From Synechococcus sp. BIOS-U3-1 (GTDB lineage: Bacteria; Cyanobacteriota; Cyanobacteriia; PCC-6307; Cyanobiaceae): 64,000 nt of DNA. The notes beneath the pieces were generated by a model. That model was not told the origin of the DNA, searched no databases, and worked only from the letters and a program-made list of their open reading frames with translations. Below, one piece after another: positions 1 to 9,048 of the stretch (the first letter of the stretch is position 1; each line of letters begins with the position of its first letter). Position numbers and translations under genes: made by a program. Location of the stretch: NCBI RefSeq assembly GCF_014279975.1, contig NZ_CP047936.1, positions 1,178,001 to 1,242,000 on the forward strand, given 5' to 3'.

Positions 1-582
1 CCGATGGCGTTCCAGGGCTCCTGAAATCTTGGCCATCTGCATGAGGCTCAGCATGCCTTCCTGCATGCGCGCACCCCCTGAGGCGCAAACAATCAGCAGG
101 GGCAGGCGCTGGGCTGTGGCAGCTTCGATCAGACGGGTGATCTTCTCCCCCACAACGGAGCCCATGGATCCCCCCATGAAACGGAAATCCATAACAGCAA
201 GGGCCATAGGAATATCGTCCACCCGGCAGAGTCCCGTGATCACTCCATCGCGAAGCCCTGTGCTGGCTTGGGTTTCTCGCAGGCGATCGGCATAGGCGCG
301 TCGGTCTTTGAATCCGAGTGGGTCGGTGGGAGTCAGATCTTCGTCGAGAGGTTCAAAGCTGCCTTCGTCAGCAATGATCGCGATCCGCTCAGCACTGAAG
401 ATGCGGTGGTGATAGCTGCAGTTGCCGCAGACGCTTGCGTTGGCGAGAAGGTCTTTGCGATAGACCACCTGGGAGCATTCAGGACATTTGCTCCAGAGAC
501 CATCACCCTCTTCGGGTTCCTGAGCGACCTTGACCACGGACTGACCCTTGCGGCGATCAGCGAACCAGTCGAAAAGAGACAC
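1..582 (-). CDS. accD: Acetyl-CoA carboxylase carboxyltransferase subunit beta (N-terminal part, cut by window edge)
   Basis: Carboxyltransferase beta subunit of acetyl-CoA carboxylase, which makes malonyl-CoA for fatty acid synthesis in the cytoplasm. A GTG start at 582 opens a frame beginning [14 protein letters not shown] four-cysteine zinc finger follows (C33, C36, C52, C55), then the start of the carboxylase fold with the typical [12 protein letters not shown] and [11 protein letters not shown] segments. Only 194 codons lie in the window; the C-terminal part runs off the left edge. The frame is open to the edge with no break. The GTG start is chosen because the conserved N-terminus begins exactly there. 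It stands alone here, divergent from the ferritin gene. Confidence 0.93.
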   Translation of the reverse strand, partial: MSLFDWFADRRKGQSVVKVAQEPEEGDGLWSKCPECSQVVYRKDLLANASVCGNCSYHHRIFSAERIAIIADEGSFEPLDEDLTPTDPLGFKDRRAYADRLRETQASTGLRDGVITGLCRVDDIPMALAVMDFRFMGGSMGSVVGEKITRLIEAATAQRLPLLIVCASGGARMQEGMLSLMQMAKISGALERHR

Positions 583-855
583 GGGGACGATCCAGACCAG
601 CCCATTAAAAGACGGACTGGGCCGAGAACCATGCCACCGGGACTTTTCGTCTATTTCAGGAGCGTTTTCAAATCGAAATTGATCGTTTTTGTTCTCTTAG
701 TTCTGTTCACAGTCAGTCTTAAAAACGAGCAACGAAAACAATTGACTGGTGCGTAACATTTGTCACTTGAGTGGCTTAAATGCAGTGGTTTTTAATCTTT
801 GCTCTAGGACCCACTTGCAGTTGCATGCCTATAAAAAATTATTGGCCTTTTTTTG

Positions 856-1404
856 ATGGCATCTCATACATCGGCAATCAATGAACATCTTGCCCTTGAG
901 TTTCAGGCAAGTCATACATATCTCGCGATGTCGATTTGGCTGAGAGAAAGAGATCTGATTGGTTTTTCCAGTTATATGCTCAATAAGAGCACTGAAGAAC
1001 GAGGGCATGCCTCAAGGTTCATTGCCTACCTTGTTGACAGTGAGTGCAATGTTCAGTTGCCAACCATCGATTCACCTGAGAGGGAGTGGCAATCTGTTAA
1101 AGCACTTTTTGACAAGGTGTATGAGATGGAAAAAACTGTCACTAAGTCAATCAATAACATCTATACACTTTCAGAAAATGAAGGGGACAGGACTGCCACA
1201 GCCATGCTCGATTGGTTTGTGGGTGAGCAGTTGCAGGAAGAATCTGAAGCTCGATTTGTTCTGAAAAGATTGCGCTTGGCTGATTCCAGTCCAGCTGCAT
1301 TGATTTTGCTTGATCAGCAGTTCCTCGATGGAACTCTGCTTGCCAATGTCAAAGCAGGAGGAGCTTTTGATATTGCAGGTGCTGGCGGTCGACCTGCGGT
1401 CTGA
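856..1404 (+). CDS. Ferritin (non-haem, ferroxidase type)
   Basis: A 182-residue ferritin that should oxidise Fe(II) and store it as a mineral in a 24-subunit cage. The start is the ATG at 856; a TTG directly before it is less likely. Ferroxidase-site residues are visible: E15 in LEFQ, E48 and H51 in EERGHA, and the later EQLQEE segment of helix D. Tyr40, next to the iron site, matches the tyrosine seen in the marine Synechococcus ferritin SynFtn. There is no haem-ligand pattern of bacterioferritin. It is monocistronic, with an AT-rich leader of about 270 nt; I could not assign a Fur box with confidence. The family call is firm; the exact subgroup is inferred. Confidence 0.9.
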   Translation: MASHTSAINEHLALEFQASHTYLAMSIWLRERDLIGFSSYMLNKSTEERGHASRFIAYLVDSECNVQLPTIDSPEREWQSVKALFDKVYEMEKTVTKSINNIYTLSENEGDRTATAMLDWFVGEQLQEESEARFVLKRLRLADSSPAALILLDQQFLDGTLLANVKAGGAFDIAGAGGRPAV

Positions 1405-1427
1405 TCTCCAGCACCTACTTAGCTCTT

Positions 1428-2264
1428 TCATGGTCCGATCAGTGTTACCCACTGACTCCACCACCATTCAGGGCCCATCAACCAGACCAGCCAGATGCCT
1501 ACGGCAATGAAAGGACCGAACGGAAAGGGCTCTCTGGGCTTCAGGCGCCCGGTAATTCGGCCTGCAACCCCGAACAATGCTCCTGAGATCACAGCGATCC
1601 CCATCGCTACGCCCAGCCCAGCCAGACCCAGCCAGGCTCCAGCCATCGCTGCCAGTTTGGCGTCTCCCAAGCCCAGAGCAGGTTGTCCAACCAATCGTTC
1701 GGCCAGAGCACTGAGAGCTTCCAGCACCAGTAATCCCGCTGCTGACGCCAGCAGATGATTGAACAGAAGACTTCCGTCTGTCTGCTGATCTGAAAAGGCT
1801 GCAACAAGTCCCGTGGCCAACAGCCCGCTGATCACTCCAGCGCGGCAGATGGGTTCCGGCAGCCAAAGGTGATCGATGTCGATCAGCACCAGCGGTATCA
1901 AGAGGCTGATCAGCAGGACTCCACCAAACAGGTTGACCAATGTGGTCACCAAGTCTGCTGAGATCGAGTCAGCACCCAAGCCGATGGCCCACGCAGAACT
2001 GAGCCATAACCCTGCAGAGAGAGCTTCAACAACGGGGTAGCGAGCTGCAATGGGTTGATTGCAGCTGCGGCAGCGTCCTCGCAGTGACAGCCAGCCAATC
2101 ACAGGAATGTTGTCGTGCCATTGCACCGAACATCCGCAGCGAGGACAGTGACTGCCTGGCCAAACAACGGACTCCTCTCTCGGTAGCCGCCAGGCGACAA
2201 CGTTGATGAAGCTGCCGACACAGGCCCCTGTCAGCAACAGGATCGACATCAGGAGAGCGTTCAA
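1428..2264 (-). CDS. pilD: Type 4 prepilin peptidase / N-methyltransferase
   Basis: Integral membrane aspartyl peptidase that trims and N-methylates type IV pilins and pseudopilins. The N-terminal cytoplasmic loop carries two Cys pairs (C40/C43 and C65/C68) of the methylase-type zinc site. The two catalytic aspartates fit DIDHLWLPE and GLGDAKL (the GxGD motif). About eight hydrophobic segments are present over 278 residues, normal for the family. The TTG start at 2264 is favoured because TTGA overlaps the stop of the upstream gene by 4 nt, suggesting translational coupling; an internal ATG at 2249 is the alternative. It implies that the cell makes type IV pili or a competence pseudopilus. Confidence 0.92.
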   Translation of the reverse strand: MNALLMSILLLTGACVGSFINVVAWRLPREESVVWPGSHCPRCGCSVQWHDNIPVIGWLSLRGRCRSCNQPIAARYPVVEALSAGLWLSSAWAIGLGADSISADLVTTLVNLFGGVLLISLLIPLVLIDIDHLWLPEPICRAGVISGLLATGLVAAFSDQQTDGSLLFNHLLASAAGLLVLEALSALAERLVGQPALGLGDAKLAAMAGAWLGLAGLGVAMGIAVISGALFGVAGRITGRLKPREPFPFGPFIAVGIWLVWLMGPEWWWSQWVTLIGP

Positions 2265-2551
2265 GACCCGGTCCCTCTGAGCCGTTCTTTTGGATTGCGA
2301 GATCGCTTCAGTCTTCGACTGATCAGTTCTGCACTGATGAATTGTTCATGCGGCAAAAGTGTTGGAGCATCGAGAACAACACGCCCCTCTGTGAGATCGA
2401 GATTCACCACAACTCCGAAGGGTTCGAGCGCATGAGTTGATTCGCTCAGATGCTGAAAATAAATTTTTCGTGCCAAAGCGATCAAACGTCTACTATCCAC
2501 CCGCTCCCAGCGTGGAGTGAGGCTGGCGTTTCCGCTTGCTCCTGCAATCAC
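2261..2551 (-). CDS. Conserved hypothetical protein coupled to prepilin peptidase
   Basis: A 96-residue soluble protein with a GTG start. I do not recognise a named domain. The central part (EPFGVVVNLDLTEGRVVLDAP) alternates hydrophobic residues like beta strands, and the C-terminus is basic. Its stop codon overlaps the pilD start (TTGA), so the two are probably translated together. This position suggests, but does not prove, a link to pilus biogenesis. It lies downstream of prk, separated from it by a hairpin that looks like the prk terminator, so it probably has its own promoter in that gap. Confidence 0.7.
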   Translation of the reverse strand: MIAGASGNASLTPRWERVDSRRLIALARKIYFQHLSESTHALEPFGVVVNLDLTEGRVVLDAPTLLPHEQFISAELISRRLKRSRNPKERLRGTGS

Positions 2552-2576
2552 GAAGGAGGGAGGTGAAACAGAAATA

Positions 2577-2602
2577 GGCTCACCTGATCATTCAGATGAG
2601 CC
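2577..2602 (-). terminator. Probable transcription terminator downstream of prk
   Basis: An imperfect inverted repeat (GGCTCA-C-CTGA, loop, TCAG-A-TGAGCC) lies about 40 nt after the prk stop. Read on the minus strand, the stem is followed by the moderately T-rich CTATTTCTGTTT. The T-tract is imperfect, so termination strength is uncertain. Confidence 0.5.
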
Positions 2603-2639
2603 CAGGATAGGACTGATTGGAGCTGCTGCTGAGAAGAAC

Positions 2640-3542
2640 TCAGTTCAGCTTTTTCTTCTCTTCAATCATGCGATGAATGATCGGAGTGAGGATCAGTTCC
2701 ATAGCGAATCCCATTTTGCCTCCATTCACCACAATGCTGGTGGGACTGGACATGAATGAGTCGTGGATCATGCTCAGAAGATCGTTGAAGTCAATACCCC
2801 ACTTCTCTCGAGCACCTTTGCGGAAGTGAATGATCACAAAGCTTTCATCCGGACTTGGAATATTCCTGCAGATGAAGGGGTTGGATGTGTCGACTGTGGG
2901 GACCCGTTGGAAATTGATATCGGTTCGGCTGAACTGGGGACAGATGTGATTGATGTAGTCAGGCATCCTGCGGAGGATGGTGTCGACAATCGCCTCAGCT
3001 GAATAGCCGCGTTCAGCATTGTCACGGTGGATCTTTTGAATCCATTCGAGATTGGTGATCGGCACCACACCAACCAGAAGATCGGCAAGCAATGCGACGT
3101 CGTAGCCATCACCTTTCACGCCACCATGAAGACCCTCGTAAAACAGCAGGTCAGTGCCGGTGGGAATGTCTTCCCAGGGTGTGAACTGACCAGGGTTCAG
3201 ATCGACGCCCAGCCGCGAATTGTGTTCAGCTGCTTCTTCTGGACTGTGCAGGTAGTAGCGCTTCTGCCCCCCGCCTGTTTCGCCGTAGACGCGGAAGAGT
3301 TCTTCGAGCTTGTCAAAGAGGTTGGCTTCAGGGCCGAAATGGGAGAAGTTCTCACCCTTGGCCAGAGCATCAGCCATGGCATCTTTCATGGCCATCCGCT
3401 CAAAGCGGTGATAGCTGTCTCCTTCAACAACAGCCGGTGTGATGCTTTCACGCGCGAAAATGTGCTCGAAGGCACGCTTCACGGTGCTGGTGCCGGCACC
3501 TGAGGAACCGGTGACAGCCACGACGGGGTGACGCTTCGACAT
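2640..3542 (-). CDS. prk: Phosphoribulokinase, short class I type
   Basis: Calvin-cycle kinase that phosphorylates ribulose 5-phosphate to RuBP, the substrate of RuBisCO. The P-loop is GSSGAGTST near residues 12-20. At 300 residues it has the length of proteobacterial class I PRK rather than the roughly 330-residue class II enzyme of plants and most freshwater cyanobacteria. The N-terminal 50 residues contain no cysteine, so the regulatory disulphide used by thioredoxin and CP12 is absent. This fits alpha-cyanobacteria. It lies 75 nt after leuB on the same strand and has a terminator-like hairpin behind it. Confidence 0.95.
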   Translation of the reverse strand: MSKRHPVVAVTGSSGAGTSTVKRAFEHIFARESITPAVVEGDSYHRFERMAMKDAMADALAKGENFSHFGPEANLFDKLEELFRVYGETGGGQKRYYLHSPEEAAEHNSRLGVDLNPGQFTPWEDIPTGTDLLFYEGLHGGVKGDGYDVALLADLLVGVVPITNLEWIQKIHRDNAERGYSAEAIVDTILRRMPDYINHICPQFSRTDINFQRVPTVDTSNPFICRNIPSPDESFVIIHFRKGAREKWGIDFNDLLSMIHDSFMSSPTSIVVNGGKMGFAMELILTPIIHRMIEEKKKLN

Positions 3543-3617
3543 CGACGGAGGCAGATCTGGCCCGAAGAGTTTGGCAGGTCAACGGACCGATTTCGAATTT
3601 TGCTTGATGAAATCTGT

Positions 3618-4691
3618 TCAGAGTGCTTTGAGCAGTTCCTCACCCATGGCCTTGCAACCCAGTGGTGTGCATCCTTCCGCCATAAGGTCGCCGGTGCGGA
3701 ATCCTTTCGCCAGCACCTGATCCACAGCTTGTTCAAGCGCATTGGCAGCGCTGGGTTGCTTCAAGCCTGTTCGCAACATCATCGCTGCCGAGAGAACCAT
3801 GGCCATGGGGTTGGCCTTGTCTTGGCCAGCGATGTCAGGAGCTGATCCATGCACAGGCTCAAAGAGTCCTGGCCCCTCACTTCCCAGGGATGCGGAGGGC
3901 AGCATGCCGATGGATCCGGTGAGCATGGCTGCCTCATCGCTGAGAATGTCGCCGAAAAGATTTCCGGTCAGCAGGACATCGAACTGGCGTGGATCGCGCA
4001 CGAGCTGCATGGCAGCGTTGTCCACATACATGTGACTCACGTCCACATGGGTGTAGTGGCTGGATAAGGCATCCACCCGGTCTCTCCACAGCTGGCTGAC
4101 ATCGAGAACGTTGGCCTTGTCCACCGAGCAAAGTCGGCCCCGACGTTCAGTCGCTAACTCGAAAGCCACTTTGGCAATCCGATCGACCTCTGAATCTGAG
4201 TAGGTCATGGTGTTAAAGCCGCGTTCTTCTCCGTCGGCTTCGATTCGCCCTTTGGGTTGGCCGAAGTAGATGCCACCAGTTAGTTCGCGCACGACCATCA
4301 GATCGACGCCTTCAATCACCTCCGGCCGCAGACTGCTGGCATCGATCAAGGCGGGCACGATTTTCACCGGACGGAGATTGGCGAAAAGCTTCAGTCCTGA
4401 ACGCAGAGCAAGAAGTCCGCTTTCCGGGCGCTTGTCTCTCGGCAACGTATCGAAACGGGGACTACCGATCGCAGCGAGCAACACGGCATCGGCTGCACGG
4501 CAGTTCTCGAGAGTGCTTGCCGGTAACGGTTCTCCAGTTGCATCGATGGCAGCTCCACCTATGAGCTGCTCATCAAACGTGAGACTGAAGTCAAAACGTG
4601 CGGAGACGGCTTCCAACAGCTGTCTGGCCACGACAGTGATTTCAGGACCGATGCCATCACCGGACAAGAGAACGACTCGATGCTGATCCAT
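3618..4691 (-). CDS. leuB: 3-isopropylmalate dehydrogenase
   Basis: Leucine biosynthesis enzyme that oxidises and decarboxylates 3-isopropylmalate to 2-oxoisocaproate with NAD+. The 357-residue protein carries the family pattern: N-terminal [11 protein letters not shown], the ELTGGIYFG motif, and the metal-binding stretch [18 protein letters not shown] that is the dehydrogenase signature. The C-terminal [10 protein letters not shown] completes the nucleotide site. Length is normal. It sits 31 nt after lpxD and ahead of prk, so leucine, lipid A and Calvin-cycle genes share a direction, possibly one transcript. Confidence 0.96.
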   Translation of the reverse strand: MDQHRVVLLSGDGIGPEITVVARQLLEAVSARFDFSLTFDEQLIGGAAIDATGEPLPASTLENCRAADAVLLAAIGSPRFDTLPRDKRPESGLLALRSGLKLFANLRPVKIVPALIDASSLRPEVIEGVDLMVVRELTGGIYFGQPKGRIEADGEERGFNTMTYSDSEVDRIAKVAFELATERRGRLCSVDKANVLDVSQLWRDRVDALSSHYTHVDVSHMYVDNAAMQLVRDPRQFDVLLTGNLFGDILSDEAAMLTGSIGMLPSASLGSEGPGLFEPVHGSAPDIAGQDKANPMAMVLSAAMMLRTGLKQPSAANALEQAVDQVLAKGFRTGDLMAEGCTPLGCKAMGEELLKAL

Positions 4692-4722
4692 GTTGCCGAG
4701 CCCGGACAGTGCTGGTGGGAGA

Positions 4723-5802
4723 TTACTGAGCGGTCTCGGATTCTTCAGCGCGCGAAATCATTGGCTCAACTTGCCGCTGGAGCTGACGTAGCTGTTTGGT
4801 CATCTCCGGTAATTTGCTGAAGGCCGCAGAACAGCGCAGCCAAAGCCTGTTCGGAATTGCTGGATAACCGCTCACCACCTCACCTGAGCCGATCTCGCCA
4901 TGGATGCCGCTTTTGGAGCTCGCGATCGCTCGATCGCCAATCACCGCACGATTGGCGACGCCGACCTGTCCAGCGAGAATCACACCATCACCCAGCCGCG
5001 CACCACCGGCGATACCCACCTGTGAGGCCAGAGCGCAGCCCCGGCCTGTCACAACGCCATGGCCGATCTGGACGAGGTTGTCGACTTTGCTACCGGCTCC
5101 AATCCGCGTTTCACCGACGGATGGACGATCAATTGTGCTTCCGCAACCGATTTCGACCTTCTCTTCGAGAACAACCAATCCCGTCTGGGGCATTTTGCGC
5201 CACCCTTTGGCCGTCGGCACAAAGCCAAACCCTTCGGAGCCCACGACTGCATTGGAGTGAACGACACACCCGTTGCCGACGCGGCATCCAGGGTGGAGAA
5301 CTGCATTGGCGTGCAATTCGCACCCTTCCCCGATCTCCACGTTGCCGTAGATCACCACTCCTGGATGGATCACGGTTTGAGCTCCGATCCTGGTGTCATC
5401 TCCAATCGTCACGTTGGCCGAGATGCTGACACCGGCTCCAAGCTGCACGCGATCGGAGATCACGGCGCTGGGATGAATACCGGCATTCAGAACAGGACGG
5501 GGATGGAGTTGTTCCAGCGCCTCAGCGAAAGCCAGTCGCGGATCTCGACAAACAGCCCAGGCCAGTTTGCGTTGCTCGGCCAGCTCCTTCAGCTCCTCTT
5601 GATCCGGGAGAAGAACGGCTCCCACGGCACTGGTTTCAAGGCTTGTGACCAGGGCATTGCCTCGTTCAAGGAAGCTGATCTGATCGGATTGTGCACACTC
5701 GATCGACGCGGCTCCCCGGAGGTCTGGATCTTGGCCTACGGAAACCTTCACAACGCCGGACTCGCCCTGCTCAAGAAAGGCGATCAACTCGCTGAAGCGC
5801 AT
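4723..5802 (-). CDS. lpxD: UDP-3-O-acylglucosamine N-acyltransferase
   Basis: Third step of lipid A synthesis: adds the N-linked hydroxyacyl chain to UDP-3-O-acyl-glucosamine. The C-terminal two thirds is a left-handed beta-helix built of hexapeptide repeats (for example [20 protein letters not shown] and the catalytic-loop NLVQIGHGV), preceded by an N-terminal uridine-binding domain. At 359 residues it is slightly longer than E. coli LpxD. The other lpx genes are not in this window. First gene of the lpxD-leuB-prk run; its promoter should lie in the gene-poor stretch upstream. Confidence 0.94.
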   Translation of the reverse strand: MRFSELIAFLEQGESGVVKVSVGQDPDLRGAASIECAQSDQISFLERGNALVTSLETSAVGAVLLPDQEELKELAEQRKLAWAVCRDPRLAFAEALEQLHPRPVLNAGIHPSAVISDRVQLGAGVSISANVTIGDDTRIGAQTVIHPGVVIYGNVEIGEGCELHANAVLHPGCRVGNGCVVHSNAVVGSEGFGFVPTAKGWRKMPQTGLVVLEEKVEIGCGSTIDRPSVGETRIGAGSKVDNLVQIGHGVVTGRGCALASQVGIAGGARLGDGVILAGQVGVANRAVIGDRAIASSKSGIHGEIGSGEVVSGYPAIPNRLWLRCSAAFSKLPEMTKQLRQLQRQVEPMISRAEESETAQ

Positions 5803-6282
5803 GGAGACGTACCGATTGACTGGAGAGCGTGTTCACAGCTGACATTCTCCAGCTGGCTTGCAACGCATTCGTTACTTACAGCCTTTGAGAATCCACTGAG
5901 AAGTTGCAGTTAAGTTAGCCGGGATAGACGTTGATGATGCATGTCGGACTGTTCCGAAATCACGACTTTTCGAGAGTGTGAATCGGTAGGGCTTGCCGAT
6001 TCACTGCATTGAACAACCTGAACTCTCATCGCATCAGGAGAGGCTTTTGGCTTTTCGAGGGCCTTGTCTTTTCAAGCCATTCTCAAAGTGTTTTTGATGG
6101 TTTGATTTTTAATCTCAAGCCCTTTTTGATGTAAATTTTGATTATACACACTTGAGGTAATTGTTGTTGCTGAGCCTTAAGTATAGATTGTCTGTTTAAT
6201 TATTTTGTCGTCTCCTTCGTTGCTTGTGTTGTTGTTAGGTCGAATGTGATTGATCCAAGAGGATCTGCAGAGGCCGTTGGCT
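5803..6282. other. Gene-free stretch upstream of lpxD
   Basis: About 480 nt without a convincing gene. It becomes AT-rich from about 6,080 on and must hold the lpxD promoter on one side and the leader of the small plus-strand reading frame on the other. No structured RNA or repeat was recognised. Confidence 0.4.
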
Positions 6283-6393
6283 ATGCTGGAGCGTCTACAT
6301 CATTTCATTATGTCGAAGTGGGTTCTGATTCTTGGAGGTTTGTATTCAGGTCTTCTTCTTTACATCTATGTGATATTGCCCTCGATCAAGTAA
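6283..6393 (+). CDS. Possible 36-residue membrane miniprotein
   Basis: A short frame with ATG at 6283 encodes 36 residues. An in-frame ATG at 6310 gives a 27-residue form beginning MSKWVLILGG. The product is one hydrophobic helix (about 20 residues) with a basic N-terminal end and a Lys at the C-terminus. This is the architecture of small single-helix subunits of photosynthetic membrane complexes, but I cannot match it to a named subunit. It is free-standing in an otherwise empty region. Treat as a candidate only. Confidence 0.35.
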   Translation: MLERLHHFIMSKWVLILGGLYSGLLLYIYVILPSIK

Positions 6394-6610
6394 TTCTCCG
6401 CCGCTGGTTCGCTTCGATTACGTTCATCTGCTAAAAGTGCCGGTTCGAAGTGTGTTTTAAAGATTGACCTTTGTTGGGTTGGTTGGATTAAGGTGGTTGA
6501 ACGAAGGTCGCTGTTGGATATTTCATACCTGATGTTGGTTGTTGCTGTACACGCTGATACAGCTGCATCACAAGTTGCACGCTATTCTGGTTATTGACGA
6601 TAAGTGTGTT

Positions 6611-6787
6611 ATGTCGGCGAAACGGGATCCGGTGATTAGTTTGTTTGCCGCTGCGTCTGTCGGAGCTTTTTTGCTGACATCTTGGCTGGCTCATGATTAC
6701 GCCAATATTATTATTCCCTTCCTCTTTCTCAGCATGATCTGTGCCAATGGATTTGGATATTATATGGGATTGTCGGCTGATAAATAA
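6611..6787 (+). CDS. Small two-helix membrane protein, uncharacterised
   Basis: A 58-residue protein starting MSAKRDPVISLF. The ATG at 6611 is preferred over an upstream non-ATG extension because it follows an AT-rich leader and gives the natural N-terminus of the first helix. Two hydrophobic segments (about residues 9-27 and 31-50) are joined by a short polar turn, so it should span the membrane twice. No named domain recognised. Monocistronic, convergent with proB. Confidence 0.6.
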   Translation: MSAKRDPVISLFAAASVGAFLLTSWLAHDYANIIIPFLFLSMICANGFGYYMGLSADK

Positions 6788-6896
6788 TTCTTATTTTGTT
6801 AGATATAAAATTAAACCGTTTTTGTACTGAGCATGTTTGAGGGGTGTTTGAGGTGTCTTTTCCAGTTTTGTTTGTAGTCTTGATTGTCGGTTGAGC

Positions 6897-8000
6897 TTAA
6901 TTTTTTGAAGGCATCATCAACACCATTGCGTCGCGATGTACCACGACTGGAGAGCCGCCAGCGCTTGCATTGGATGACTTCTGATTCAGTAAATTGTTCA
7001 ACTTTTCGCTGCTCATCGTAGTCAAGCCGCGGGCCACTTCTTGTCCGTTCTCATTGAGCAGGAGCACAGCCTGGTTCGCGTCGAACTGTCCGTCCAATTC
7101 GGTAACTCCTACTAGCAGTAGTGAAGCTCCCTTGTTGAGCAGTGCTCTACAGGCTCCGGGATCAAGGCGTAGCGAACCTGTTGGTTGCAGTGCATGGGCC
7201 AGCCAGCTTTTGCGATTGCCAAGCGGTTGGGGGTTGGGATGGAAAACGGTGCCGCCTCGACCTCCTCGCAGGATGTTTTGCAGTGCCTCGGATGTCCTGC
7301 CATCGCCTAGATGCACTCTGACGCCGCTTGCGGTGGCGATCCTAGCTGCTGCAAGCTTTGTGGCCATACCCCCGGTACCCCAGTGGCCGCCGCTGCCTGC
7401 TCCTTCTTCGAGCGCTCCGATCTGCTCTGGATCATGCACATCCTTGATTGGAGTGGCATTGAGATCACTGCGTGGATCCGCTGAGTAGAGACTGTCCACA
7501 TCAGTCAGCAGAATCAGCTCGTCGGCTTTCACTGCAGCAGCCACGAGTGCTGAAAGGGTGTCGTTGTCGCCGAATTTCAGCTCGTCCGATGACACCGTGT
7601 CGTTCCCATTCACCACGGGGAGCACTCCCCACTCAAGCAGCTGATTCAGTGTGGCGGATGCGTTGTGGTAACTCAGGCGATCGGCTAGGTCTGCTCGAGT
7701 GAGAAGCACTTGCGCTACTGGAATGGAATGGCGGGAAAATTCTTTTTCATAGAGACTCATCAGATATCCCTGGCCAACTGATGCAGCAGCTTGCAGGCCT
7801 GGAAGACTGAGTGGACGCTGGGTCATGCCGAGTCGTTGACATCCCAGACCAACGGCTCCAGAGGACACCAGCACTGTTCGATCGCCGCGGCCCATACTTT
7901 CAGCAAGGTTGCTGGATAGACCTGCAATCGCTTCCGCTGTAGACGTCTCTTGGCGTTGTCTCAGCAGGCTGGTCCCCACTTTCACAACCCTGAGCGTCAT
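6897..8000 (-). CDS. proB: Glutamate 5-kinase
   Basis: First step of proline synthesis: phosphorylates glutamate to gamma-glutamyl phosphate. The start ATG at 8000 (MTLRVVKVGTSLL) overlaps the stop of the upstream gene as ATGA; a longer frame upstream only reads through the neighbour. The 367-residue protein has the amino-acid-kinase fold (VSSGAVGLG, VNGNDTVSSDELKFGDND, the LTDVDSLY nucleotide segment, GTGGMATKL) and a C-terminal PUA-like domain from about residue 275. Length is standard for two-domain ProB. proA is not in this window. Confidence 0.95.
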   Translation of the reverse strand: MTLRVVKVGTSLLRQRQETSTAEAIAGLSSNLAESMGRGDRTVLVSSGAVGLGCQRLGMTQRPLSLPGLQAAASVGQGYLMSLYEKEFSRHSIPVAQVLLTRADLADRLSYHNASATLNQLLEWGVLPVVNGNDTVSSDELKFGDNDTLSALVAAAVKADELILLTDVDSLYSADPRSDLNATPIKDVHDPEQIGALEEGAGSGGHWGTGGMATKLAAARIATASGVRVHLGDGRTSEALQNILRGGRGGTVFHPNPQPLGNRKSWLAHALQPTGSLRLDPGACRALLNKGASLLLVGVTELDGQFDANQAVLLLNENGQEVARGLTTMSSEKLNNLLNQKSSNASAGGSPVVVHRDAMVLMMPSKN

Positions 8001-8509
8001 TGACCCACTGCCCCGAAGAATCTTGCGAGATGTCGCTCCAGTCTTTGAACACGATCGTGTCGGCAGGGTGTGCCGTCGGAGCGAGGTGGTCTCACCAGCA
8101 CGGTGTAAAGCCCTAGTCGGTTGCCGGCAAGAACATCGGTGAAGACACGATCTCCGACCATGGCGATTTCGGACGACGCATTGGGAAGCTTGTTGATCAC
8201 GCGACGAATCGCTCCTCGTCGTGGCTTTGCCGCCGAGCATGTGTAGGTCACATTCAGCTGATCCGCCACTGCTTGGATTCTTTGGCGAGATGGGTTGTTG
8301 CTGACCAGGTGGATGTGCAGCAAACGCGAGGCATCCTTTGCCCAGCGACGCATTGGAGCGGAAAGCTCAACATCACGCCCTGGGAGGAGGGTGCGGTCCA
8401 CATCGAGCAACAGAACCCTGATGCCCCTCCCAATCAGTGGCTCAAGGGGCAAATGGGCCAGGGTTAACCCTGGATCCCAATCGGGTATCAGCCAGTGACG
8501 CTGCATCAC
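7997..8509 (-). CDS. YqeG-type HAD IIIA phosphatase
   Basis: A 170-residue HAD-superfamily phosphatase of the YqeG/HAD-IIIA group. Motif I is visible as LLLDVDRTLLPG (DxDxT, about residues 34-45), motif II as HLVSNNPS, and motif IV as IAMVGDRVFTDVLAGN. The physiological substrate of this family is not settled; related eukaryotic enzymes act on phosphatidylglycerophosphate. It overlaps both neighbours by 4 nt (DUF3727 upstream, proB downstream), placing it in a tightly coupled operon. Confidence 0.85.
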   Translation of the reverse strand: MMQRHWLIPDWDPGLTLAHLPLEPLIGRGIRVLLLDVDRTLLPGRDVELSAPMRRWAKDASRLLHIHLVSNNPSRQRIQAVADQLNVTYTCSAAKPRRGAIRRVINKLPNASSEIAMVGDRVFTDVLAGNRLGLYTVLVRPPRSDGTPCRHDRVQRLERHLARFFGAVGQ

Positions 8510-9048
8510 TCAGGAAGTCCCTGCTCATCCAGCTCGGCTTCAATCCGTGGTTGAACACGGTCGAACTCCTCACCCTCAACAAGCAAAGCTGCACCGTCGT
8601 CCATTCTCGCTACTACGAAAAAGGGATCTAAAGGGATGTACAGGCCGTATTCCTGTTCATCCACTAGAAAACTCACCAACAGCTCGTAGGTTTCGGATTC
8701 ATCGTCAACGTCCTCTTCGTCGAGATCATCAGGGTCGGGTTCGTCCAGTTCACCATTGACGGTCAGAGTCACCGCTGAGCGAACCAGTGTGAGGTCGTGT
8801 TCCTGAAGCACCACATCAGCGACCGAAAGGATCGGCTCGCTGCTGGTGATGCTTTCGATCAGCTCTGGATCGTCCCCGTCTCGCAGCCTGAACAGACATA
8901 CAGGCGTGTCGACCGGGGTGAGCAGGGCGTAATCCTTGTCATCGAGAGGAATGAGCTGCTCAAGGAAACACAGCAGGTCGTGTCCATCACGGTCCTTGAC
9001 GAGAACGGTGGGCACCTCACCGCTGGATGCAGGTCCGCTTGAACTCAT
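8506..9048 (-). CDS. DUF3727 family protein
   Basis: A 180-residue acidic protein of the cyanobacterial/plastid DUF3727 family. The N-terminal half (about residues 14-50) has the domain's VLVKDRDGHDLLCFLEQ pattern. A central acidic stretch (about residues 103-117, nearly all Asp and Glu) separates it from a second beta-rich half. Function is unknown. It overlaps the YqeG-like gene by 4 nt and the ruvX stop by 4 nt, so it belongs to the same transcript. Confidence 0.8.
   Translation of the reverse strand: MSSSGPASSGEVPTVLVKDRDGHDLLCFLEQLIPLDDKDYALLTPVDTPVCLFRLRDGDDPELIESITSSEPILSVADVVLQEHDLTLVRSAVTLTVNGELDEPDPDDLDEEDVDDESETYELLVSFLVDEQEYGLYIPLDPFFVVARMDDGAALLVEGEEFDRVQPRIEAELDEQGLPE

Noticed and set aside
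268-756. Plus-strand frame of 162 codons opposite accD
   Set aside because: It is antisense to accD, whose zinc finger and carboxylase motifs are unmistakable on the minus strand.
5059-5913. Long plus-strand frame opposite lpxD
   Set aside because: It is the antisense shadow of the hexapeptide repeats of LpxD and has no domain of its own.
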